Part shown: one piece after another, positions 8,943-17,328 of the stretch
How positions within the stretch are numbered: position 1 is the first letter of the stretch
How the letters are laid out: every line of letters begins with the position of its first letter
Source of the DNA: JBDWFY01 sp965275915
GTDB lineage: Bacteria; Pseudomonadota; Alphaproteobacteria; Rhizobiales; Stappiaceae
Assembly: GCA_965275915.1 (NCBI GenBank)
Contig: CBDHYI010000006.1
Span: forward strand, 496,001-560,000
Length of the DNA stretch: 64,000 nt
Reading direction: 5' to 3'
The notes under the pieces: model-generated
The model's input: the letters and a program-made list of their open reading frames with translations, nothing else
What the model was told of the DNA's origin: nothing
Database searches by the model: none
Translations under genes and position numbers: made by a program

Positions 8943-10424
8943 CTAAGTTGCGTCAACGCGCATAAGCGGCGCGAGATCGACAAGATCAATCGGTTCAGGC
9001 GATCCTTCGACCATCACTCCGGGTATCGCCGCAAGACTCTCATCCCGATAGCCTTGTATATATGCGGTGTCGAAGCAGGATTGCGTCGTTAATGCGCATG
9101 TGCCCAGCGGTTTATTGGATTTTTCCAGTTTTGATGCGAGATTCACCGGATCGCCGATGACCGTGAATTCCAAACGGTCTCCGGAGCCGACAACACCGAC
9201 TGTGACCGGGCCACAGGCGACCGATGCGCCGATTCTGAAATCACCCGGCCAACCGTCCGTGTGAAAATCTCTTTGGCAGCTATCAACGGCAGCGATGATC
9301 TCCTGAGCCGCACGAAGGGCATCGGCGGCATAGGTTTCGCTCTTGCTGACCGCGCCGAACGTCGCCAGAATGCCATCGCCGAGGAATTTGTCGATCCGCC
9401 CGCCGTTTCGCTGAATCACCGGAACAACGCACGTCTGATAACGGGCAAGCAGACACATAACCGTCTCGGGGCTGAGGCCGGCAGCGACGGATGTAAAGGA
9501 GCGGACATCGACCACCATAATGGCGGCTTCGCGCACATATCCCTCCCCGGCCGTCAGTTCCTGCTCCGCATCGGTGATCGATTGCGCCACCTCAGGCGCA
9601 AAGAAACGTTTCAGGTCCTCCGCCGCCGTGTGGTCGCGAATCGCATCGAAGAACGTCGCCCGTGCCCGGTAAATGGCAACGCTTAACAGACCGGTGACAC
9701 CCAGAATAATAATCGTTTTGTCAAGTTCCGCTCCGATCAGGATGGCATTATTCGTCAGGTATTCCACATAGTTGCGGGTAATCCGCATCCCGTCCATGTC
9801 TGAGAAAATCGCATAGCTGACCAGACCGATCCATCCGACCGCTCCGACCAGTCCCGTCGCAATAATGAACCTTGGATCAAATCGCAGCGCCCTGAGTGCA
9901 ATGAACAAGAACACGTACATCAGGGTTGGAGTCTTCAGATAAAAAGTCGGGTGCTGATCATACTGGATGTGAAATGAAAAGATGATCGCAACCAGAAGCA
10001 GGACGTCAACGACCACCGACATATACAGATACCAGTTGGGCAGTTCTATCCGATAGGACAGGACCAGGCGGATGATCGTGAACAGAAAATAGGCGCCAAG
10101 GGCGAGCGGCACAAAGTTAAACCCTTCCGACCCTTCGGCTCTTGGCGCAAGCGAGTAAAGAACGGAGAAGAAAATGACCAGCGAGAGCTGCACCCAACTG
10201 ATCAGTTGTTCTGCCGAGGATTCCCGCTGCCGGATTTCCTCCTGAACCCGGGCCGGAAGACGCGTGACGGCTGCTCGGCTGCGCAACGATGCAAGCAGCC
10301 CTTTTTTCCGGCTCTCATCATTTGCAGACTTGTCCGGAGCGAGGGTGTGACCTGTCTCGTTGATATCGTTGCTTGCCATGGAAAACGTCTCTGAATCAAC
10401 GGTCGTGACTTGGACTCTCATCAT
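8943..10424 (-). CDS. Membrane class III adenylate/guanylate cyclase
   Basis: A protein of up to 493 residues. After a polar N-terminus there are about six hydrophobic helices between residues 70 and 260, then a class III cyclase domain (about 295-470). Both metal-binding aspartates are visible, in MVVDVRSFTS and DKFLGDGILATFG, and the dimer-interface motif DPVNLASKLEKSNK is present. It should make cAMP (less likely cGMP) at the inner membrane, with the helical domain as possible sensor. The start is uncertain: ATG 10424 and ATG 10379 both lack a clear ribosome site. It is the last gene of a minus-strand group with the ABC-like, cyclic-nucleotide-binding and MBL-fold genes, 109 bp after the MBL gene. 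Confidence 0.88.
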   Translation of the reverse strand: MMRVQVTTVDSETFSMASNDINETGHTLAPDKSANDESRKKGLLASLRSRAAVTRLPARVQEEIRQRESSAEQLISWVQLSLVIFFSVLYSLAPRAEGSEGFNFVPLALGAYFLFTIIRLVLSYRIELPNWYLYMSVVVDVLLLVAIIFSFHIQYDQHPTFYLKTPTLMYVFLFIALRALRFDPRFIIATGLVGAVGWIGLVSYAIFSDMDGMRITRNYVEYLTNNAILIGAELDKTIIILGVTGLLSVAIYRARATFFDAIRDHTAAEDLKRFFAPEVAQSITDAEQELTAGEGYVREAAIMVVDVRSFTSVAAGLSPETVMCLLARYQTCVVPVIQRNGGRIDKFLGDGILATFGAVSKSETYAADALRAAQEIIAAVDSCQRDFHTDGWPGDFRIGASVACGPVTVGVVGSGDRLEFTVIGDPVNLASKLEKSNKPLGTCALTTQSCFDTAYIQGYRDESLAAIPGVMVEGSPEPIDLVDLAPLMRVDAT

Positions 10425-10533
10425 AGGATAGTCCGGCCGATCAAGATTTAAATACCTAAACTTCGACGGTTACGCAGGGTTGATAAAGACTCAAACAATC
10501 ATCACGGATTGAGGACTTTGCTGTGATGGTCCT

Positions 10534-11358
10534 TTACGGCGCCAGCACCATGCCTTCGTGGGCCATAACACTGCCCGGGTGCATTGCTTCGGCCAAATCG
10601 GCGATCTCATCGAGCATATCGTCGGTTCGGCTCGGGTCGTGATGGGTAATGACCGGCACTTTCACGCTGGCTTTGTTGGCGAGCCGGATGCCGGCCTGCC
10701 ACGTCGAGTGCCCCCAACCGGCATAACTCCAATATTCATCGTCCGTGAACATGCCGTCATAAACCATGATGTCGGTGCCTTGAACGAACTTTTCGATGGC
10801 CGCGTCAATGACCGGGTTTCCATGTTCATGATCGGTGATCAGGCAGATTGTTTTCCCGTTAAATGTAAATTTGTACCCGCAACACCCCCCCGGATGATTG
10901 AGTGGCAAGGTCTCGATCTTCAGCCCGCCGGGGTCATCGAACGTGGTGCCGATCTTGAAGTTCAGGAAATTCAAAGCCCTGAGTTTATCGATTGCAAGCG
11001 GGAAAACAGGCGGCGCCATCAGATTGCCGATCACCTCTGACAATAGCGTGTCATCAAGAAAGTGTGACGCATGGCATCGGATCCGGAACGTTCCGTCATA
11101 GGCAGGACAAAAAAACGGCATGCCGCAAATGTGATCAAGATGGGTATGTGTGAAATAAAGGTCGAGATCGCGCGGGCCCCGCTCTGCCAGTGAATTGCCC
11201 GCTTTTCGGGCTCCCGAACCGCAGTCGATCATCAAAAGGCGATCCCCTGCTCCGATTTCAAAACATGTCGTTTCACCGCCGTAACGAACCGTGTCCGGGC
11301 CCGGCGCCGGCGTCGAACCCCGGACACCCCAGAAACGAATGTAAAAATCGGGCGTCAC
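10534..11358 (-). CDS. MBL-fold metallo-hydrolase, possible cyclic-nucleotide phosphodiesterase
   Basis: A 274-residue metallo-beta-lactamase-fold protein. It opens with FYIRFWGVRGSTPAPG and has the zinc motif HTHLDH near residue 72, a Gly-rich GGCCGYKF, an ITDHEHGN segment with further ligands, and a final His in THHDPSRTD. Length and the absence of a signal peptide fit the cytoplasmic PhnP/RNase Z-like branch, which includes phosphodiesterases. The start is GTG; GTGAGGG lies about 10 bases before it. It begins 12 bp after the cyclic-nucleotide-binding gene and is followed by a cyclase gene. This context suggests that it removes or processes the cyclic nucleotide, but the sequence alone shows only the fold. 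Confidence 0.85.
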   Translation of the reverse strand: MTPDFYIRFWGVRGSTPAPGPDTVRYGGETTCFEIGAGDRLLMIDCGSGARKAGNSLAERGPRDLDLYFTHTHLDHICGMPFFCPAYDGTFRIRCHASHFLDDTLLSEVIGNLMAPPVFPLAIDKLRALNFLNFKIGTTFDDPGGLKIETLPLNHPGGCCGYKFTFNGKTICLITDHEHGNPVIDAAIEKFVQGTDIMVYDGMFTDDEYWSYAGWGHSTWQAGIRLANKASVKVPVITHHDPSRTDDMLDEIADLAEAMHPGSVMAHEGMVLAP

Positions 11359-11370
11359 CTGGTCGCGCCC

Positions 11371-11838
11371 TCACCCGTTACCGTTTTTTGGCAGGGAAGC
11401 GCGCACTTCGGCCAAATCGCGGGTTGTCTTCTCGAGACGGTGGGCGAGCACGCGCATAACTTCAAGTGCCATCTCAGGAAATTCTTGTAACAATTTCAAA
11501 AAATTGTCTTTTGAAACGGTTAGCACATCCATATCTGAGGTTGCAACAACAGCAGCTGTGCGGGGGACATCGCACAAAATTGCAATTTCTCCGACAATGT
11601 CGTTCGCCCCCACGGCGGCCACGGTCCGTTCCCCCTGATCGGTGTTGACGCGGACGTCTGCATTGCCCTCAAGAATAATGAAGGCGCTGTCTCCAGGTTC
11701 TCCCTGGCTACAAAGCCGTTCCTCGGCCTCATAGGTCATCCGCTCGCTGATAAAGGCCAGCAACCGCAGTTTTCCCGGCTCTATCCCGTGAAATAGTGGA
11801 ACCTGCCTGAGTGCTTCCACTTCCGCTTCCAACGTCAC
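11371..11838 (-). CDS. Stand-alone cyclic-nucleotide-binding domain protein
   Basis: A 155-residue protein that is almost only a Crp-type nucleotide-binding domain. Residues about 15-125 form the beta roll, with GEIAILCDVPRTAAV holding the phosphate-binding Glu and Arg of the family cassette. A C-terminal helix (about 125-150) ends soon after, and there is no helix-turn-helix, so it is not a transcription factor. It presumably acts by protein contact. The start is GTG with GGGAG upstream. It lies 63 bp after the ABC-like gene and 12 bp before the MBL gene, between an exporter-like protein and two cyclic-nucleotide enzymes, so it may connect the signal to the transporter. Confidence 0.9.
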   Translation of the reverse strand: MTLEAEVEALRQVPLFHGIEPGKLRLLAFISERMTYEAEERLCSQGEPGDSAFIILEGNADVRVNTDQGERTVAAVGANDIVGEIAILCDVPRTAAVVATSDMDVLTVSKDNFLKLLQEFPEMALEVMRVLAHRLEKTTRDLAEVRASLPKNGNG

Positions 11839-11901
11839 GTCATATTCTCCCGCCCTGCCTGGATGACACCTGTCCCGTTTGGACCCCCGGGTGTTCGTTG
11901 T

Positions 11902-14481
11902 TCAGGTATTTGTTCTGTTTTCGGCAATTTTGCCGCCTTTCATTACCACAATATGTGGGAATTCTTCCGCAATTGACAAATGTGCGGTGCCGAAGATCAG
12001 TATCCCCTCACCGATCGTTTTGCGAATAATCTCCCTCAATTGTTTGTCTTCGTCACTGGCGCTTGTCGCAACCTCGTCAAGAACAAGATATTTCGGTCGT
12101 TTAATCAAGACGCGAACCAGAGCAATTTTCCGGCGCTGACCGGTCGACAGACGGGAGCCCTGGACACCGACGTCAAATTCGAGTCCGGCCATCAGAATCG
12201 GCTGTCGCAGTTGCTGCTCAAGCACGATGTTGCCGATAAGTTTATCAATCCGCTCGCGGCTGTCACGGCGGTCCACACGGGCCCGGCCGAACAGAAGATT
12301 GTCCTCGATCGATAAAGGCGGCATGTAAACGTTGGCGTCAAACAGAACAAACCGTCCGTCTGCAGTTCCCACTTCCTTATGGAAACGGTGTCGCGCCGCG
12401 ACGATTTCCCGCTCGATATCCTCAGTGATAACGCCCAGACGATGCCTGGCCGGAATCAGTTTAAAGGCGAGACCGACGAGTCTTGCCTTATCGTCTTTGC
12501 TCAGCCCTTCGGAGCCGCTCGCCATGGAGGCTTTTCTCAACAGTGCTTCATATTCAGGCACTTCTTCAGCCGACATAAAGGAGAAATTGCCCAAAAGGCT
12601 CGAGTCGGCGCTGATGTTGGAAAAGAGGTCGACCATGGTGTCGGCAATCTTCAAACCGATTTCCGACAGACGGTCCTGAAGACCGGAGCTTATGAGAAAT
12701 TCCTGAACGACCGGATCTTCCGGAATCCGATCGATATCCACTTCCGGATCGGCGGGAGCCGCGAACAGCAGATTTTCCGCAACGGTTGCGCTCCGGTTGA
12801 AGCGATCCATGTCCCAGAGTTCGACCAGGTCCTGAACTTTCTTGTCGCTGGCCACCTTATCGGCGATCGCGCGTCGTGCGGCCAGTATCCGGTCAGCCAG
12901 TTCGCCATCGTTGGCGGTATCGAGCTTGGACTGCAGACCCATTCGATAGATATCCATGCTCATGCCGACGGCATCGACCAGTTCAAGTGCTCTGTCGGCG
13001 AGTTCATCCGCGGAGCTCACGCCGGCTTCTTCGAAATTATCCCATACTCCGCCAATATCGAATTCGGTGTTGGCCGTCAGATGGGCTTCATGAACCCTCT
13101 GCTTGTCGTCATCGGAGCTGTCATCGGAAACGACGGGCCGGTGCCGCAGGCCGTAGTAGAGATTGTCCCGGATAGTGCCTGTGAAAATATGCGATGAAGG
13201 ACCCGCGTAGGCGATTGTCCGCCCGAGCGTTGCCTCAGGGAGGCTTTCAAGGTTGAACTCACCGATTTCCACCCGCCCTGAATCAGGCGCCAAAAGACCC
13301 GCCGCAAGCTGCAAAAACTCGCTGCGGCCGGATGCATCATCTCCGGTAACAGCCCATTGTTCCCCAAAGGGAACTTCCGTAGTGATTGTAAACACTTCCT
13401 GGCCGGCGGAGCCGCTTGAAAAATTAACGCCGGAAAATCTGAGATTGCCCTTCAAATCCATGAGTTCGTCGGACGAGATCCGCTCGACCGGATAGATATC
13501 CGGCGGGTCGAAATTCTCGACAACGGTTTGGTATTTGACCTGAACATCGGCCAGCACCTGATAGTAGGCCAACAGCTCCTTCCAGGGGCCGGCGAGATCC
13601 TTGTAGGCGGCCAGCACCGCCACCAGCGCGCCAAAACTCAATTCGCCTTGAATCACCAGGTAGCCGCCAATCAGATAAAACAGGAACGGCGTCAGCTGGT
13701 TCATGAAATTGTTGATGAATTTGATCATGAACTTCCGCTTGAAGATGTCCAAACGGATCTGGTAGTTCTCATAAAGGCGGTTTGACAGATCAGCCTGATG
13801 ATAGGCTGAGGTGTCGTTGGCATGGATCTCTACGACGCCGGAAATCCCCTCTCCGACCTTGTCTGCGATCTTCCGCACATTCTGAACCCGTTGCCTTGAA
13901 AGCCGGATGACCTTCTTCTGCAGTTTCGGAATGATGTAGCCCTGTAGCGGGTAGAGCGAGATCGCAGCGAGTCCCAACAGCGGATCCTGCATAAAAATGA
14001 AGACGATATAAACAAGCAGCGTGCCGCCCTGAAAGGCAGGCAAGGCTATCGCGCCGCCGATAAACGGTCCCAGATCCTCGACTTCGGCCGTGATCATCGG
14101 AATGATTTCGCCCGAGCTTACCCTGCGAAACTGCGGCAGACGAAACCTCAGTACCCGCTGGAACAGATCGTATCGCAAGCGCCGCAACATCCGCTCGCCC
14201 AGGCGGCCCTTGTAAACATTCAGGACATACTTGATGCCGTTATTGATGATAACGAGGGTCAGAAACGCAAAACAGAGCAACAGCAGATAGTTGATCTGCC
14301 CGAATTCCAGGCCCAGAAGCTCGCGCGGGAAGCCCTGCCCGTCGATGGCGTCATTGACGATCAGTTTCGGTAATTCAAGCGTGTAATAAAGTAGCGGAAA
14401 CGACAGGACCGTAATCAAAAGGATCACGAGTTGTTGCCGTTTTGTGTATTTCCAAATGAATCGGAAAAGGGTTTTATCCAT
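11902..14481 (-). CDS. Divergent ABC exporter with enlarged, altered ATPase domain
   Basis: An 859-residue protein. Residues about 10-320 are a type I ABC exporter membrane domain (six helices, with EIHANDTSAYHQADL-like coupling segments). The ATPase domain is unusual. The Walker A position reads GDDASGRS (380-387), so the catalytic Lys is Arg and the first Gly spacing is altered; the Q-loop Gln is replaced in AYAGPSSHIF. About 290 extra residues separate these from the signature RLSTGQRRKIAL (LSTGQ at 778-782), Walker B YLVLDE (798-803) and H-loop His 834. The extra part holds two more copies of a Q-loop-like unit: TIRDNLYYGL (436), TVAENLLFAA (566) and SIEDNLLFGR (724). The frame is intact throughout. 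It heads the cyclic-nucleotide gene group and faces the glycosyltransferase operon. Confidence 0.88.
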   Translation of the reverse strand: MDKTLFRFIWKYTKRQQLVILLITVLSFPLLYYTLELPKLIVNDAIDGQGFPRELLGLEFGQINYLLLLCFAFLTLVIINNGIKYVLNVYKGRLGERMLRRLRYDLFQRVLRFRLPQFRRVSSGEIIPMITAEVEDLGPFIGGAIALPAFQGGTLLVYIVFIFMQDPLLGLAAISLYPLQGYIIPKLQKKVIRLSRQRVQNVRKIADKVGEGISGVVEIHANDTSAYHQADLSNRLYENYQIRLDIFKRKFMIKFINNFMNQLTPFLFYLIGGYLVIQGELSFGALVAVLAAYKDLAGPWKELLAYYQVLADVQVKYQTVVENFDPPDIYPVERISSDELMDLKGNLRFSGVNFSSGSAGQEVFTITTEVPFGEQWAVTGDDASGRSEFLQLAAGLLAPDSGRVEIGEFNLESLPEATLGRTIAYAGPSSHIFTGTIRDNLYYGLRHRPVVSDDSSDDDKQRVHEAHLTANTEFDIGGVWDNFEEAGVSSADELADRALELVDAVGMSMDIYRMGLQSKLDTANDGELADRILAARRAIADKVASDKKVQDLVELWDMDRFNRSATVAENLLFAAPADPEVDIDRIPEDPVVQEFLISSGLQDRLSEIGLKIADTMVDLFSNISADSSLLGNFSFMSAEEVPEYEALLRKASMASGSEGLSKDDKARLVGLAFKLIPARHRLGVITEDIEREIVAARHRFHKEVGTADGRFVLFDANVYMPPLSIEDNLLFGRARVDRRDSRERIDKLIGNIVLEQQLRQPILMAGLEFDVGVQGSRLSTGQRRKIALVRVLIKRPKYLVLDEVATSASDEDKQLREIIRKTIGEGILIFGTAHLSIAEEFPHIVVMKGGKIAENRTNT

Positions 14482-14809
14482 ATGGCGGGTCCGGCTTACG
14501 CCCTTCTTATATAATTAAAAGACTCGTCTGGTATCTCGACAATAAAGTACATCGCATATTAACCTGCCGGCCAAAATGTGCCATAGCAGTGCCTATTCTT
14601 AAACCGAGAGTCAAACTCAGTCATTCATCTGCACAAACGAACACGCCAATTTGCCCGGGAGCAAGTACAAATTTATAGACTCACCGTTTTTAACGGACTG
14701 TGTGATCCGGTAGCCCGACAATTACCACAAAGATACACCAATTCAGCCGTCAGATGGATTGTCTGGCGCGCGCTGCGCACCTTTATCCCAAACGACACCC
14801 GGTAAAAGC
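14482..14809. other. Intergenic region between divergent ABC-like and glycosyltransferase genes
   Basis: These 328 bases separate two divergent transcription units and are clearly more AT-rich than the flanks. A TATAAT hexamer occurs on the plus strand at 14510-14515, about 295 bases before the first glycosyltransferase, but no matching -35 element was found. No open frame with a ribosome site was seen. The region probably holds promoters for both directions, which would allow joint control of the two gene groups; the exact sites are not resolved. Confidence 0.4.
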
Positions 14810-16027
14810 ATGCCGCATCAAAAAACGAAAATTCTCATTTACAGCCACGACTCCTTCGGTCTGGGGCATCTCCGCAGATGCCAGACGATTGCGCATTCGC
14901 TTGTAGAGGAGTTTGCCGATCTTTCGATTCTGATTCTGTCCGGTTCGCCGATCATCGGCAGTTTTGACTTTCGCAGCCGGGTCGATTTTGTGCGTATTCC
15001 CGGCGTCATCAAACAGCGTAACGGCGAATATACCTCGCTGAGCCTGAGGATCGATATCCACGAAATCCTGGCAATTCGCGAGTCGATCATTCGCCATACC
15101 GCACGGGTTTTTGATCCGGACATCTTTCTCGTTGACAAGGAGCCCACCGGGCTTCGTGGCGAGGTGCTCAGCACGCTCGAAATGCTGAAGCCAACCAGAA
15201 CCCGTTTGATCCTCGGCCTTCGCGATGTGATGGATGACCCCGAACTGCTCGAAGAAGAGTGGGCGCGCAAAAATGTCGTGCCTGCGCTGAACGACCTTTA
15301 TGACGAGATCTGGACTTACGGCCTCCCGGACATCTACGATCCGCTGAGCGGTCTTGATCTGCCTGACAGCATTGCGGAAAAAACAATGTTTTCAGGGTAT
15401 CTGCGGCGCAAGGCTCCGGCCGGGAATGCACCGGCGATCGAAGAGCCTTTTGACCGGGACCCCTACATCCTCGTGACGCCCGGCGGCGGCGGCGATGGTG
15501 TTGAGATGGTTGATTGGGTCATGCGTGCCTATGAAGCGCGCGACATTCCCCTTTTTCCGGCACTCATTGTACTTGGTCCGTTTATGCCGGCCGAGGCACA
15601 GGCCGACTTTCTGGCTCGCGCCGAGCATCTGCGCGATGTCGAGATCATTCGTTTCACACCGCATATTGAGCCTCTGATCGAAAATGCGGTGGCCATGGTT
15701 GCCATGGGTGGATACAACACGTTTTGTGAGATTCTTTCTTTTGACAAACCGACTTTGCTGATCCCGCGGGAGGTTCCGCGGCGCGAACAGTCGATCCGCG
15801 CCGCACAGGCCAAGGACGCCGGGCTTGTTCATGTCTTGCCGATTGAACGATATCCGGCGACAAAGCCGATGCTTCAGGCGCTTGCGGAACTCCCCAAGTT
15901 GCCGCCTCCCTCCCATGCAGGTCACGACGGCCTTCTCGATGGATTGACCGCGATCAACCGCCGAGTGGCGCAGATCATCAGTGAAGATCAGGAACAGCAG
16001 ATTGTGGCCGAACCGATATTCGCCTGA
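14810..16027 (+). CDS. MurG-like glycosyltransferase (COG4671 type)
   Basis: A 405-residue protein with the two-domain GT-B layout. The N-terminus KILIYSHDSFGLGHLRRC carries the Gly-His acceptor-side loop seen in MurG-like enzymes. The C-terminal half has ILVTPGGGGDG, then RFTPHIEPLIENAVAMVAMG, GGYNTFCEILSF and PRREQSIRA, a layout like the UDP-sugar-binding C-terminal domain of GT28 enzymes. The frame is open to a TTG at 14759, but ATG 14810 starts directly at the conserved core. It is the first gene of a plus-strand group with three more glycosyltransferases and a polysaccharide deacetylase. Donor and acceptor are not identifiable. Confidence 0.82.
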   Translation: MPHQKTKILIYSHDSFGLGHLRRCQTIAHSLVEEFADLSILILSGSPIIGSFDFRSRVDFVRIPGVIKQRNGEYTSLSLRIDIHEILAIRESIIRHTARVFDPDIFLVDKEPTGLRGEVLSTLEMLKPTRTRLILGLRDVMDDPELLEEEWARKNVVPALNDLYDEIWTYGLPDIYDPLSGLDLPDSIAEKTMFSGYLRRKAPAGNAPAIEEPFDRDPYILVTPGGGGDGVEMVDWVMRAYEARDIPLFPALIVLGPFMPAEAQADFLARAEHLRDVEIIRFTPHIEPLIENAVAMVAMGGYNTFCEILSFDKPTLLIPREVPRREQSIRAAQAKDAGLVHVLPIERYPATKPMLQALAELPKLPPPSHAGHDGLLDGLTAINRRVAQIISEDQEQQIVAEPIFA

Positions 16028-16073
16028 TATCTCCGAATTGCCTTTAATCATCCCGTGAGAGCCTCCTGATCAG

Positions 16074-17288
16074 ATGTCCCGTATCGCCGTTACCGTTAAA
16101 GGTTATCCGCGCCTGTCTGAGACGTTCATTGCTCAGGAGATTCTGGGGCTTGAAAAACGGGGTATCCGGCAACTGATCGTATCATTGCGGCACCCGACGG
16201 ATCCGCACATCCATGATCTGAACAGGGAAATTTCCTCGGAGGTTCTCTATCTTCCGGAATATCTGAAAGACGATCCCAAACGCGTCGCTGCCGGACGCCG
16301 CTGGGCGGAGAAGCAGCCGACTTTTGAAATAGCGCGCGCGCTATTCGAAAAGGACCTGGCAAGAGACAAAACCGTTAATCGCTGGCGTCGCTGGGGGCAG
16401 GCCTGCGTCCTGGCGCGCGAACTGCCCGAAGATATTACCTGGCTGCATACGCATTATCTTCATACGCCCTGTTCCGTAACACGCTACGCAGCTGCTCTCC
16501 GCGATATGAAGTGGTCGTTTTCCGCACATGCCAAGGATATCTGGACAAGCGCTGAATGGGAACTCAGGGAAAAGCTGAACGATGCGGACTGGGGCGTGAC
16601 GTGCACGCAAATCAACACGCACTATTTGCGGGGGTTGATCAAAGAGAGTCCGGAAAAGGTGGAGCTTGTTTATCACGGCCTCGACTTTGCCCGCTTTCCT
16701 GCCGCGCCCGACCGAAACGGAAAGTCGGACGATCAGATTCGCCTGATCTCCGTCGGGCGGGCCGTTGAAAAGAAGGGGTATGGCGACCTTATCAAGGCGC
16801 TCAGACGGCTGAAGGGTGACGGTCGCTGGCACTTTCACCATATTGGCGGCGGAGCCCTGTCAAAAAAACTGAAAAAGCAAGCTGTCGCGGCGGGACTTGA
16901 AAATCGCATTACCTGGCACGGTTCCAAAGACCGTTCCTTCGTCATCGATGAACTGGCCAGGGCGGACATCTTCGTTTTGCCTTGTATGATCGCAAAATCG
17001 GGCGACAGAGACGGCCTGCCAAATGTTCTGATGGAAGCTCAGGCAATGGGTTTGCCGGTTATCGGCGGTAATGTTTCCGCAATTCCGGAAATCGTCGATG
17101 ACGGCGCGAACGGATTGCTGGTGCCTCCGCAGGATCCTGAGGCTCTTTCGAAAGCCATCTCGGCTTTGATGGACAAAACGGATTTGAGGCAAAAAATGGG
17201 GTGCTGCGGTGCATTGTCCGTCCGTGAGAAATTCGATACGGCACCCGGGCTTGACCGATTGGCCAAAAAATTCGCACGGTACGTCTGA
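16074..17288 (+). CDS. Glycosyltransferase, GT4 family
   Basis: A 404-residue GT-B glycosyltransferase. The N-terminus has VKGYPRLSETFIAQEI, common in GT4 enzymes of exopolysaccharide clusters, and a His-rich acceptor segment WLHTHYLHTP. The donor-binding domain (about 220-400) has ISVGRAVEKKGYGDLI and the EX7E region DGLPNVLMEAQAMGLPVIG followed by SAIPEIVDDGANGLLVP, the usual retaining GT4 pattern. It starts 46 bp after the first glycosyltransferase and overlaps no gene. Its role is presumably in assembling the same glycan as its neighbours; the sugar is unknown. Confidence 0.9.
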   Translation: MSRIAVTVKGYPRLSETFIAQEILGLEKRGIRQLIVSLRHPTDPHIHDLNREISSEVLYLPEYLKDDPKRVAAGRRWAEKQPTFEIARALFEKDLARDKTVNRWRRWGQACVLARELPEDITWLHTHYLHTPCSVTRYAAALRDMKWSFSAHAKDIWTSAEWELREKLNDADWGVTCTQINTHYLRGLIKESPEKVELVYHGLDFARFPAAPDRNGKSDDQIRLISVGRAVEKKGYGDLIKALRRLKGDGRWHFHHIGGGALSKKLKKQAVAAGLENRITWHGSKDRSFVIDELARADIFVLPCMIAKSGDRDGLPNVLMEAQAMGLPVIGGNVSAIPEIVDDGANGLLVPPQDPEALSKAISALMDKTDLRQKMGCCGALSVREKFDTAPGLDRLAKKFARYV

Positions 17289-17328
17289 CGCTGCTTGCGG
17301 CTTTTCAATTCGGAGGATAACCGGACCA

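Noticed and set aside
11902..14481. Reading the altered ABC protein as a pseudogene or as frameshifted
   Set aside because: The frame is open over 859 codons, and signature, Walker B and H-loop motifs are intact after the insert, so decay is unlikely.
14510..14515. TATAAT as promoter of the glycosyltransferase operon
   Set aside because: No -35 element at 16-18 bases upstream and almost 300 bases from the first gene; in AT-rich DNA this hexamer is expected by chance.
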